The translations under genes were made by a program, and so were the position numbers. A stretch of DNA of 64,000 bases from Cryptomeria japonica. Taxonomy: Eukaryota > Streptophyta > Pinopsida > Cupressales > Cupressaceae. The stretch is from positions 471,506,573-471,570,572 of the forward strand of contig NC_081409.1 of assembly GCF_030272615.1 (NCBI RefSeq). The letters run 5' to 3'. Under the pieces are notes generated by a model, which was not told the origin of the DNA, searched no databases, and saw nothing but the letters and a program-made list of their open reading frames with translations. Below are positions 11,820 to 21,672 of this stretch, one piece after another. Each line of letters opens with the position of its first letter. Positions within the stretch are counted from its first letter, which is position 1.

Positions 11820-12239
11820 AGGTCAGTTGCATGAAAACAAAAAAATTTTTAGCCAGACCCACTTTGGGGCCCGACCTGACTTGTAGCTTCAGGCATCTTT
11901 TCAGGCAAAGTTTAAATTGTTATTTTTGCAATCATATGTTTATATGATTTAACTATGAAGGAATGGCATTTATATCATTGAAAATCAGCGATTTGTGGAG
12001 TTTGGGATAAGTGTTCACTGACAGTTAAAAATGCAATGTTACCAGAAGATGAAATGGTAGCTACCAAAAGAGCTCAGCAGGGCTTATTAGTTTTTGTACC
12101 AAGCAACGAGAACAAATCTTGGTATACGAGTATGTGCTGAATGGAACTCTAACAGAAAATCTCACTGGTGTAATTTTAATTCCACAACCTTTTCCAGTTC
12201 CCCAGTCGTGAAATGGAGGGTGATGGTTTAAAGAAAAAC

Positions 12240-13110
12240 TTTCAGCAAGTGCACAATATAAATTTGTTAATAATGCATTCAGAAACCCTTAGGAAAATGC
12301 AAATTGATATGTGTATTGCACCAATCCTCCCAGTGGCAGATGGCGTGATAATTGAAAGAGAATAAGAGTTTAAATTTTGTAATTCTGTCTCTTTTAAAAC
12401 AAATACAATGGGCTGCGTGGTTGTTGAAAAGGCATTGAAACAATTCAATCAAATGCAATTTGTGGTGTAAACCAAACTCCAATACCCTCTGCTAGTCATC
12501 CTCCTTTTCCAGCCTTGCTAATGAAGAGGCATTTTGTAATTTCAAACAAGTTCAAATGCTAGGTAGACCACGTTAAAAAATCAGGCATCAAACTTTAATA
12601 AAGTAAATGCCAAAACTTTTAACCAAATGCATCTGAAGGTGTGAAGCCTGCAGTTCCTCCTCCTGCGCAGGGTAATGTGGCAACCAAGAGACACCTTCAT
12701 GCAAATGCCATTGGCAGTTTCACAACCTTGTTTCCTCCCTGCTATGCATGGATGTTGGGAGGCATTAAGTTTCAGAATGCAGATTGGTAGTGGTAAAGCC
12801 AACCTCCCCCTCTATGTGGTATTTGAGTAGGTCACATGGGTATTAGAAGCCCCAACCAAATGCAAATGCTGGAGCATGCAAATAAACTCAAGCAAATGCA
12901 CTGGCAAGTGTGAAATCAGCCCAGCAGTCCCCTGCGTAGCTTTAGAAGGGCATAGTAATTTCTGAACTAAATGCATTGGCAGGCATAAAACCAGTTTAAT
13001 TTCTCCTTCCTACATGGTATGGTGAAGAAGGAAGCTTAGAAAATCTTCAAGCAAATACAATTTGGAGACAAAGGCACCATTAAAACCTTCAGAAAGAGGT
13101 AAAACCAGGT
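12240..13110. repeat. Degenerate repeat field with CAAATGCA motif
   Basis: The motif 'aaccAAATGCA..tGgcAggtgtgAA-cc' recurs irregularly every 60-150 bp, with TCCTCC / CCTGC spacers between. The same field is present in the second LTR copy at about 59150-60000. It looks like an old, decayed tandem array inside the LTR. Confidence 0.6.
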
Positions 13111-13117
13111 AAAACAT

Positions 13118-13170
13118 TAATCCCACATTGACTGGGCGAGGGAAAATTTTAATGTTTAAATATAAGGCTC
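13118..13170 (+). promoter_or_regulatory. Candidate LTR promoter
   Basis: ATCCCACATTGACTGG is followed about 20 bp later by TTTAAATATAAGG, a TATA-like box. The second LTR copy has ATCCCACATTCACTAG and ATTTAAATAC at about 60040-60083. Conservation of both parts at this spacing in two copies supports a U3/R promoter. Confidence 0.5.
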
Positions 13171-14948
13171 CACACTACCATAGTGCCAAAGCCTTGAAGG
13201 TTTTTGATGCATGGTGCCGGTTGGGTGCCCAATGGACCCCATGCACATGGGCGCAAATCCTGAGGTGACCAAAGAGACAGCTAGCGACCAGGTGGACTCC
13301 ACGCGTGCACGGTTCCTGAGGCTAATTTTGCAGAGAATAGACGTATTAAAGATTATGCAAGTTGAGGAGACCAGACGACTGGCATTGTTTCACAAGCCAA
13401 AGATTCTTGAAGATTAACCATTGCGCAATGGCGAAAAGCACGTGCGGAAAAGGGCATGGTAAAGATCGCGTAGGTTGAACAAGATCCGACGACCGATGTT
13501 GTTTTGCAAGCCAAAGTTGCTCACCCATTAACCATCATGAAATGGTGAAAAATGAGGTGGCAGATCTAGTGGCAGGTGATCTGGTGGATCTCATAGAGGT
13601 GCCCACAAGTGGTGGACAGGTGGCGGTCCACGAGGCAGTCCAGTGGCAACAAGTCGCAAACAAGTGGCAAAACTATAGAGGTGGCGATGAGGTGTTATCC
13701 CAATAGAGCACGGGCAAATCATAGGCTACCACGTGGCAAGTGGCAGGTCCAAAATTGGTGAAAAATCAAAGTTAAATTGCATAGTTTCAACTATAGAAGA
13801 AATTCAAAAATTTAAATGATGGCCTGCATTGAGAGATTATTTCGCCTAGGGGTTATTTGTTGGCCAAATATGCAAGTATTATATATCACCAAAAAACTCT
13901 CGGAATGAGGAATGTAGTTATGGGATTAGTTTCAATAGATCTCATATATTTTGAGAGCAGTTTCCATGGGAAGGAGGAAGAAAATGAAATTCAATTAGGG
14001 AAAGAAGACACATGGCATGTTCTGATGAAATCTGATCTTTTTCCCTCTCCTTCATATTCCTACTTCTTCTCATTTGTAAGGGTTCCATAAATTTGGAGGA
14101 AGTACTCTAGATTTCATGGCTTCCAATTTTGAGTTCTCTTCAAAATTGTATAGGGCAATGTCCTTTTTCATAGAATAGAGTATGATTCATGCTATAGGTG
14201 TTATTTATTGTAGGTTCTTGTGTATGTAAGACATGCACAAATTCGCACAGAATTTGTCTTTGAAATGTATCTTCATTTTATTCAAATATGATTCTTAAGG
14301 AGGATCAAGTTTGTCATGAGCAGTTGTGTCTATGAGTGTAATGCTTGTTTGTAGGTAATCTTCAAGGAAGATTTTAAACTCTGTGAGCCAACATTAATAA
14401 AATAGGGTTTATGTTTTTGGATGTGATATTTTCTGTGGATAAGCTTAATAATGCATTTATGCAAGACATTAATGCAAGAATATTTCATGATAAAGATGGA
14501 TTTGCAATGAGTGTTTTCATTTACATTTTAATGTATGACTCTGTTGCCCTTGGATAAGGCACTAGTCTTACAATTCTGGGGATTCTCAAAGATCTTGAAA
14601 TATAAAATCAGAATATCTTTCTTTGTTTTATGTTCTGTGGAAGTGTTCCACCTATCTCATGTTCAAACCTGTTGAGTTGTAAATGCAGATTTAGCCTGTC
14701 TAAAATACCCTCCTTGTTTTGAACCTCTTATGAGATCTATCTGTGTTTATTGATATTGCCATACATGTGTATTGGGTCTAATTAAATGCATCAAAGGTAT
14801 ACCCACCTAGGTTTTGTAGAGCCTGAAGTGTAGAAAGATTCATATCCTTGTTATGTTGTCCAAGCCCTGAAGTTTTCATAGATTGAATTTGGCTATTTCA
14901 TAGACCAATTGCAGGTGTATTTGGGTTAACCAATTTTGGTGAACAACA

Positions 14949-15900
14949 CAACCTCTTTATTTTGAACCTTTTCTCTCAAGAAATGATACTTGATTTCAAT
15001 GTGCTTTGTTCTATCATGCAATAGCGGATTCTTGGAAATATTTATTGCACTTATGTTGTCACAAAATATACTCATCGGTTCAGATATAGGTACTTTGAAA
15101 CCATCCAATACATATTTCATCCAGATTGCTTGAGTACAGTTCATAAATATTGCCACATAATCCGCTTCAGTTGTAGACTAGGAAATACAGCTCTGCTTCT
15201 TACTTGTCCATGAGACTAGTCTTCCACCAAGAAAGAACGCTCCACCGGTTGTGCTTTTTCGGTTGTACACATTACCTGCCCAATCTGCATCGGTATATAC
15301 TTTGATATTAAAATCACCATTGTATGGATACCACAATCCATAATCAACTGTCCCTTTTAGGTATCTAAGAATCCTCTTGACTGCTACCAAGTGGGATTCT
15401 CTTGGACTTTTCTAAAAATGGGCCACAATGCCCACTGCATGAGCAATATCCAGTCTATTGTGTACCATTTAATGAAGCTTACCAATCATTGACCGATACT
15501 CCTCATTAACCAATGCTAAATCATCTTCCTTAGTCAATTTGCATTCGGTCACCATCGGTGTACCAACCGGTTTGCTCTCCTCCATGCCAAAGGTCTTCAA
15601 TACCTCTTTGACATACTTGGATTGGATATTTAAGATACCCGCTTTCATCTACTGAATCTATAGACCAATGAAGAACTTTATCTCTCCAATCAAAGACATC
15701 TCAAAATCTTTCTTCATTACATTTGCAAATGCATGGCTCATTTCATCATCTCCTCCAAAGATTATGTCATCTACAAACACTTCATACATCAGAATTTGAT
15801 CACCTTCAGATTTTAGGTAGATGTTGTTGTTCTCACTTGTTCTCTGAAATCCTATCTTCACAATATGAGAGTGTAACCATTCATACCATGCCCTTGATGC
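14949..15900 (-). pseudogene. Copia-1 reverse transcriptase C-terminus and RNase H
   Basis: Three minus-strand frames follow on from the main ORF. Residues from 15861 include FVDDIIFGGDD, the RT active-site motif (usually YVDD). The frame from 15390 includes ILRYLKGTVDYGLWY and TDADWAGN...RKSTTGG, the RT/RNase H junction. The frame from 15156 includes the RNase H blocks CDNISAINISKNP and RTKHIEIKYHFLRE. These domains copy element RNA into DNA and remove the template. Stops separate the pieces, and a 4.3 kb LTR cuts off the last residues. Confidence 0.92.
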
Positions 15901-17445
15901 TTATTTCAATCCATACAAAGCCTTGTGTAATCTACACACCATGTTACTATCTTCTGATAAGGAAAACCCATCTGGTTGCTCAATATACACTTCCTCTTCT
16001 AGGATTCCATTCAAGAATACAGACTTCATATCCATCTCGTATACCTTGAATCCCTTAAATGCTACAAATACAAGTAGCATTCGAACACCTTCAAATCTAC
16101 CCACTAGGGCAAAGGTTTCTCCATAGTCTTCTCCCTCTTCTTGAGCATATCCCTTGCATACAAGTCTTGCCTTGTTCCTTACAATTGTGCCTTCTTCATT
16201 CAGCTTATTCCTAAAGACCCATTTGGTACCTATGACATTCTTGTGTTCCAGTCTGGATACCAAAGACCAAGTTACATTCTTTTCTATCTGGTCCAACTCC
16301 TCTTCCATTTCCTTAATCCAGTCTTCATCTGTAAGTGCCTCTCTAGTGGTCTTAGGCTCAAATTCAGAAATCATGCAAGATTTTTCTTTCACCTTTCTTC
16401 TTATGAGTATCCCTGCATCTTTATCTCCTATGATCTGCTTTGGATCATAATGTAGTTTCACATATCTAGGAATGACTCTAGCTGGTTCTGCTTGCTTTTC
16501 CTCTTCTTCTTCTTCTTCTCCATCTTCTTCTTCACCTACTATGGCTTCTACCGGTACAGGAACACTGAGGTCTTTTCTTGTTTCTTTCTTAACCAGTTCC
16601 CAGAAGGCTACACCTGGTTCATCTTCCACTTTCTCGCTAAAGGTTTCCTTAGGTTTCTGAGGGGATTCATCGATCCATACATTGATACTCTCAATGATTT
16701 TCTGAGTCCTATTGTTGTAGGACTTGAGAGCTTTACTTTTAGTGGAATATCCCAGAAATATTCCTTCATCACATTTAGCATCAAACTTTCTTAGATGCTC
16801 ACCTCTCTTGAAATAACACTTACTACCAAATACTTTAAAATAACTCACAGTGGGAGTCTTCTCGGTCCAGTACTCATAAGGGGTTTTATCTTTACCTTTC
16901 TTGATGATTACCCAGTTCATAGTATAGACTGCAGTGCTCACTGCTTCTCTCAAAAAAGTGTGAGCAACCTTTCCTTGGATCAACATTGTTCTGGTTGCTT
17001 CAACTATAGTCATGTTATTCCTTTCTGCTATACCATTCTGTTGTGGTGTCCTTGGGGTAGATAGCTGCCTCTTGACACCATTCTCTTCATAGTACTTGTT
17101 GAATTCATCATAAGTGAATTCACCTCCTTGATCAGTTCTTAGGCATTTTATCCTTTGACCACTTTCTTTCTCTACTAATTCTCTAAAGGCTTTGAACTTT
17201 CGAAATGCCTCAGACTTTTCTTTCAAGAATGTGACCCACATCATTCTTGAGCAGTCATCAGTAAGAATCATGAAATACCTAACTCCCTGAGTACTTCTAG
17301 TTTTTATTGGACCACACAAATCGGTGTGCACAAGATCAAGTAAGTTCTTTGTTGAAAAAGACTTACCTTTGACAGTTGAGGAAGACATCTTCCCAAGTTG
17401 GCATTCTCTGCACAAAGAATTCTTTGGTTTGTTCAACAAAGACAA
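15901..17445 (-). CDS. Copia-1 integrase and N-terminal reverse transcriptase
   Basis: The longest open frame in the window: 514 residues, no internal stop. Order: the CxxC of the zinc module (CRECQLGKM), then the integrase core with HTDLCGP (first Asp), LRTDQGGEF (second Asp) and NGIAERNN (Glu), then 'KVFGSKCY' and 'GIFLGYSTKSKALK', then an acidic linker (EEEEDGEEEEEEE-like, about residues 300-320). The RT start follows, with WIKEMEEELDQIEKN, GTKWVFRNKL, KARLVCKGY and an altered DVKTAFL block (MDMKSVFLNG). It ends at a stop after LHKALYGLK, where an intact element would read on. It is part of a dead polyprotein, not an independent gene. Confidence 0.93.
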   Translation of the reverse strand: MSLLNKPKNSLCRECQLGKMSSSTVKGKSFSTKNLLDLVHTDLCGPIKTRSTQGVRYFMILTDDCSRMMWVTFLKEKSEAFRKFKAFRELVEKESGQRIKCLRTDQGGEFTYDEFNKYYEENGVKRQLSTPRTPQQNGIAERNNMTIVEATRTMLIQGKVAHTFLREAVSTAVYTMNWVIIKKGKDKTPYEYWTEKTPTVSYFKVFGSKCYFKRGEHLRKFDAKCDEGIFLGYSTKSKALKSYNNRTQKIIESINVWIDESPQKPKETFSEKVEDEPGVAFWELVKKETRKDLSVPVPVEAIVGEEEDGEEEEEEEKQAEPARVIPRYVKLHYDPKQIIGDKDAGILIRRKVKEKSCMISEFEPKTTREALTDEDWIKEMEEELDQIEKNVTWSLVSRLEHKNVIGTKWVFRNKLNEEGTIVRNKARLVCKGYAQEEGEDYGETFALVGRFEGVRMLLVFVAFKGFKVYEMDMKSVFLNGILEEEVYIEQPDGFSLSEDSNMVCRLHKALYGLK

Positions 17446-17707
17446 TCCTCTTACTGGCTTTTACAATATTGTCAAAGTTTATATGACAAAGTCTCCTATA
17501 CCATATCCAACTGTCATCAAACTTTGCCATCAGACATTGACTAATCTTGGCATTCAATTGAAACAAGTTACCTCTGGTCTACTTACCGGTGGCAATAAGT
17601 TCACCACTCTTTCCAATTATACTGCAGACTCCACCTTTGAACTCTAGAATGAGTCCTTTGTCATTTAGCTGAGCAACACTCAAAAGGTTATGCTTAAGAC
17701 CTTCTAC
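17446..17707 (-). pseudogene. Copia-1 pre-integrase (zinc-binding) region
   Basis: The minus strand gives 'HNLLSVAQLNDKG' and, in the frame from 17566, 'WIWYRRLCHINFDNI', the HHCC-type GAG-pre-integrase module between protease and integrase core. The first His of the module is Tyr here (WYRRLCH instead of WH-RLGH). A frameshift separates it from the CRECQ pair in the next ORF. Confidence 0.82.
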
Positions 17708-17929
17708 CTAGTAGACATCATCTGCACTTCTCTTTCCATTCAGTGAGATGGATCCCTTACCTTTCACCAAGCATGGTGCATCATTGCCAAACCGGACAAC
17801 ACCTCCATCATATTCTTCCAGAGACATAAACTTTTTCCGGTCACCAGTCATGTGGTGAGAACACCCACTATCAATAATCCACTCATTAGAGTTGTCAATG
17901 CGAGAGACAAGGGCTTTCTTGTCAGACAC
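17708..17929 (-). pseudogene. Copia-1 aspartic protease
   Basis: A 73-residue minus-strand frame with WIIDSGCSHHMTGD, the copia protease active site (D-S-G), and VRFGNDA downstream. The protease cuts the element polyprotein. The frame directly follows gag, and stops at both ends separate it from gag and the pre-integrase region. Confidence 0.9.
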
Positions 17930-18960
17930 TTATTCCTTTACAACTACAAACACCATGTCCTCATTCTCTTCATCCTTAGATTCTTCATCAGTAACACCTT
18001 CATCCACTACAACAAGACAATTTCTCCTACCTCCTCCTTTATACTCTCTAAACCTCTCTGGTTTATCCTTATTTTCATTGTTAGGATAGTTAATAGCTAT
18101 ATGTCCTATCTTATTGTAGGAAAAACATTTTAAAGGAAGCTTACCTTTGTATTTTCCGGTGCCTTTTGGAAGTCTCTTGGCAAGAAGAGCTTCAAACTCC
18201 ATCAGAATCTCTTCATCATCCATATCTCTGCATTGCCTGGATTCATAACTGGTACTTACTTCTTTTCCTTTTCTGGTTGGTGCAGCAGATGCTCTAAAGG
18301 CTGACTCAGTCTTCTGAACACTGCCATCATAGCTATTCAACTCATATGCAGTCAACTTTGCAATGATAGAGTCTAAGGATACTTTGGTTTTGTTGATAGA
18401 CCTTAGCTCCTGAATAGCAGCAACTCTGATTGCATGGACCAATAACAATGATCTCAAAACTTTACTGACAATGGTGGCATCATCAATTGTTCCACCAGTG
18501 CTCTTGATATCTCCAACCATAGTCTTGATCCTTATGCCATATTGTTGAATGGTCTCTCCTTCAACCTTCCTCATGTCTTCAAATTTTCCTCTAAGGCTCT
18601 CTTCCTTATCTTGCTTGGCATGCTCATCACCACCATAAATGGTTTCCAATGTGTCCCATACATCCTTAGGAGTGTCCGTATCTTGTACATCAATGAACTC
18701 AATATTGGATAGGTTGCTAGTAAGGGCTTCCATGACTTGCCCATTTTCTTGAATCTCTCTTTTTGATCATCGGTTAGAGTGCCAGTGGGGATTACATAGG
18801 CATTCTCAATATAGCTTCAGTGTTGAGCACCCAAACTCTTGATATAAATCTTCATTCTATCCTTTCATATTTTGAAGTTATCTCTATTGAACTTAAAACC
18901 TTCCCTCTTCATCATTAAAGCATGATCTTTTACCTCAAGCAGTTAAGCTTATATCACCGA
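17930..18960 (-). pseudogene. Copia-1 gag
   Basis: The open part runs 267 residues from 18733 (MEALTSNLSNIEF). It includes the UBN2-type copia gag core (DVWDTLETIYGG, LRGKFEDMRKVEGETIQQY, NKTKVSLDSIIAKLTAYEL) and one zinc knuckle, CFSYNKIGHIAINYP, in which the second and last Cys are lost. In-frame sequence upstream (FKFNRDNFKI, IENAYVIPTGTLTDDQK) shows that the true N-terminus reaches about 18950 and is now broken by stops. Gag forms the virus-like particle and packages element RNA. Its position next to the primer site at 18973 is as expected. Confidence 0.92.
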
Positions 18961-18972
18961 GGACCTGGAGTT

Positions 18973-18984
18973 GCTCTGATACCA
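18973..18984 (-). promoter_or_regulatory. Copia-1 primer binding site
   Basis: The minus strand reads TGGTATCAGAGC (initiator tRNA-Met type), two bases inside the 5' LTR, which starts at 18987. Confidence 0.92.
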
Positions 18985-18986
18985 AT

Positions 18987-20404
18987 TGATAAATAATGAT
19001 GAACAACAAATACCCTAATTTGTATTGAGAGGGGGGGTGAATCAGTACATACAAAAACTTCTTAACAACTTATCAAGTTAAAACAATGCTAACCGGTTGT
19101 CTTGTTCACTGAACTTAACCATGGCAATACTGGTTAAACACATAAAAACCAGTAAAACTGAATACTTAAAATATCATTCAATGCTTGATAACTACTTCAC
19201 CAATATATTCATGCATGTGTTGTATCGGTAATACCATAACCATTAGCTTTGCATGCATATTCACCTAAACAAAGACGGTTCAATCATCACATGAAAAATG
19301 TACAACTCATGACACACATATTTTTCATGTGGAAACCCAAATGGAGAAAACCACGGTGGGGATGAATACCCACAAGCTTGTTTTTGAACTCTTTTGAAGC
19401 TCGCTCTGTTAGGAGCCTAGTCCGGTTAAAGAATTTACAATAAGGTTCTGTTAGGAACCGATCTTGTTAAAGATCACCTGGTTAAGGGATGACTATATAC
19501 CTTGTTAAAGGTTGAAACCTTGTTAAAGGTTACCTCGCTAGAGGATTTGAAGAACTCAATGATCTTGAGTCACCTGGTTAGAGGATTTGCAATAAGCTTG
19601 TTAAAGCTACCCGGTAAAGGTATTTTCCTACTATTGAAATGGTTAGAAGACAACAGGTAAAGATCTGATATGATAACAACGCTATATGCTAAGGCAGATC
19701 CTTTTTAGCTCCTATACTCTACAATCACACTCTGTAGTTTTCCACTCACTGGTCTAGCAAATATCTCATCACTCGGATACAAACACAATATTTGCCAACA
19801 CAAACAATGACAAACATCATTGACCTTATAGACAACAATTAGGTTGGTAGCATAAACCCTAAACCCTAAATATTTTAGGTTTACAATTACAAGCGGTCTA
19901 GTCCTGATCGTTCAAACATTTTGCATAGAATAAAACAATCTCAAACAGATCATAAGTCATTCTGCATCATCCATTCTTCACCGCATATGGAAATTAGTAA
20001 CCCATCACGCTCTCTTCACATACCACTAAGAAGAATGTTCATTCCCGAGGTAGAAATTTAATGCAATCGATCTTCACATGCAAGATCCTCAAGGAAATCC
20101 TTCATGTGCACACAACTGGCATGGCATCTCAATCTCATCCTTATCTCTTAGCTAACTCATCACAAAATATCACCGGTTGCATCACACAAGCTAGATTGCC
20201 AAACCGGAAACCCTAGAGCTGAGACTACCAATTGGTAGTCATACTTAGTGAAACCCTGACACCGATCCAGTTCATCCCTTCATACCGGTTCTCCTATTTG
20301 AACATCAATAATAACTTCTTCCAATCTTCATACCGGTTCACCTGCACTTATTGACATCAATGACAACATGCATTATCATCATATTGGTTCATCATATGCC
20401 AACA
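18987..20404 (-). repeat. Copia-1 5' LTR
   Basis: TGATAAATAATGATG to CATATGCCAACA; partner of 8821-10249. It carries the same short-repeat cluster. Confidence 0.93.
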
Positions 20405-20409
20405 GTATC

Positions 20410-21667
20410 TCCTCCGAGCATCATTTAATTTCTCACTTAAATGAGCTACTTCTCTCCCTTTCTAACTCAAGACTACTCCTATTTTGTTCCACTTGCATCA
20501 CAATCCACTTGAAATACTTTATTTAAATTCGGTAAAGTTAACACGGGCTGCTCAGTCACTTTCTACTTCAACAGTTCAAAAATTTTGTTTGCTTCGATGG
20601 TCCACTTGAATTCCTTCTGATCTCCTCTCATGGTCTCAGTCATAGGGTTACAAACTGAACTAAAATTTCTGATAAACTTCTGATAAAAACTAGCCAATCC
20701 ATGAAATAATCTTACCTCTCTAATGCTTTCTGGTGTAGGCCACTCAATAATTGCTTTCACCTTCTCAGGGTCCATCTTCAAACCATCCTTAGATATCACA
20801 AATCCCAAATAGACTAACTCATCCTTCATGAAAGTACACTTTTTGATCTTTATTAGCAACTTTTCTTCTCTCAACCTCTGTAAAACTTATCTTAATTGCA
20901 ATAAAAGTTCCTCTCTTGTCTTACTGAAAATCAGAATGTCATCTAAATACACAATAACAAACTTACCCAAGAATTTCTTCAATACCTCATTCATCAACCT
21001 CATGAAAGTACTCGGTGAATTAGTTAATCCAAAAGGCATCACCAACCATTCATATAGTTCTTCAGTTGTCTTAAATGTTGTCTTCCACTCATCTCCTTAT
21101 CTGATCCTGATCTGATGATATCCACTCTTGAAATCTATCTTTGTAAAGTATTTTGCTCCACTCAAACAGTCAATTATGTCATCCATCCTAGGCAAAGGAA
21201 ACCTGTATTTCACTATGATCTTATTTATTTCTCTAGAATCAGTACACATTCTCCACTCTCCATTCTTCTTAGGTTCTAATATTGATTGTACTGCACAAGG
21301 GCTCAGACTTTCCCTGATAAAACCTTTCTTCAATAGCTCCTGCACTTGTCTATTTAGCTCTTCATTCTCTGTCGGTGTCAACCTGTGTGCATCTTTGTTA
21401 GGAAAACTAGCTCTAGGAACCAAGTCCATGCAATAAATAATACTTCTCATAGGTGGCAATCCATTAGGTACATTATCTAAAGTGATGTCTTCATATTCTG
21501 TTAGCAAATCTTTTATCTCTTCTTGTTGTTCTCCTTCTAGTTTCGGTTTCTCATTTTTCTTAGGAATTAAGGCAAAACACACCTTCTCATGTCTCAGTCC
21601 ATTTAGGAATTTCCTTCCATCTACCAAACATATTCTAGCATTTGTATAGACTTCATTATTCAAAGGT
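20410..21667 (-). pseudogene. Gypsy reverse transcriptase and RNase H N-terminus
   Basis: The minus-strand frame from 21667 leads into the RT: PKKNGEWRMCTDSREINKI, then RFPLPRMDDIIDCLSGAKYF, TKIDFKSGYHQIRI (first catalytic Asp), an 'MPFGLTNSP' block and [11 protein letters not shown] (the YLDD active site, near 20930-20960). The frame from 20874 continues with KCTFMKDELVYLGFVIS and FYQKFIRNFSSV (thumb/connection), then an RNase H start with VDCDAS. Stops near 21100 and 20880 and in RNase H disable it. The LARD element separates it from the protease at 34184 and copia-1 from the rest of RNase H. Confidence 0.93.
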
Positions 21668-21672
21668 TCCTC

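Larger units (their letters stand above)
10669..14948 (+). mobile_element. 4.3 kb LTR of a Tat/Ogre-like family, copy 1
   Basis: Homologous nearly throughout to 57859-61691, which is followed by a primer-binding-type sequence; that identifies both as LTRs in plus orientation. The shared start contains TTGGGACTCATTAAAT and both ends finish in GAACAACA. With no internal domain present this is a solo LTR. The first dinucleotide has drifted (TA instead of TG) and no clean target duplication was found, but the copia-1 frame closes exactly when the block is taken out. It contains a TATA-like promoter region and a degenerate repeat field. Confidence 0.75.
8821..20404 (-). mobile_element. Ty1/copia element (copia-1)
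   Basis: Two 1.4 kb LTRs (8821-10249 and 18987-20404) bracket gag, protease, integrase, reverse transcriptase and RNase H in copia order on the minus strand. It has a tRNA-Met primer site and a polypurine tract. Flanking bases ATATC (8816-8820) and GTATC (20405-20409) form a 5 bp target duplication with one mismatch. It sits inside the RNase H of the chromovirus and is itself cut by a 4.3 kb LTR at 10669-14948. It is broken by stops and frameshifts. In a stretch of about 110 bp compared by eye the LTRs differ at roughly 5 percent of positions. Confidence 0.95.

Noticed and set aside
15723-17064. Plus-strand ORFs opposite copia-1 integrase and RT
   Set aside because: Shadows of the minus-strand polyprotein, which carries all catalytic motifs.
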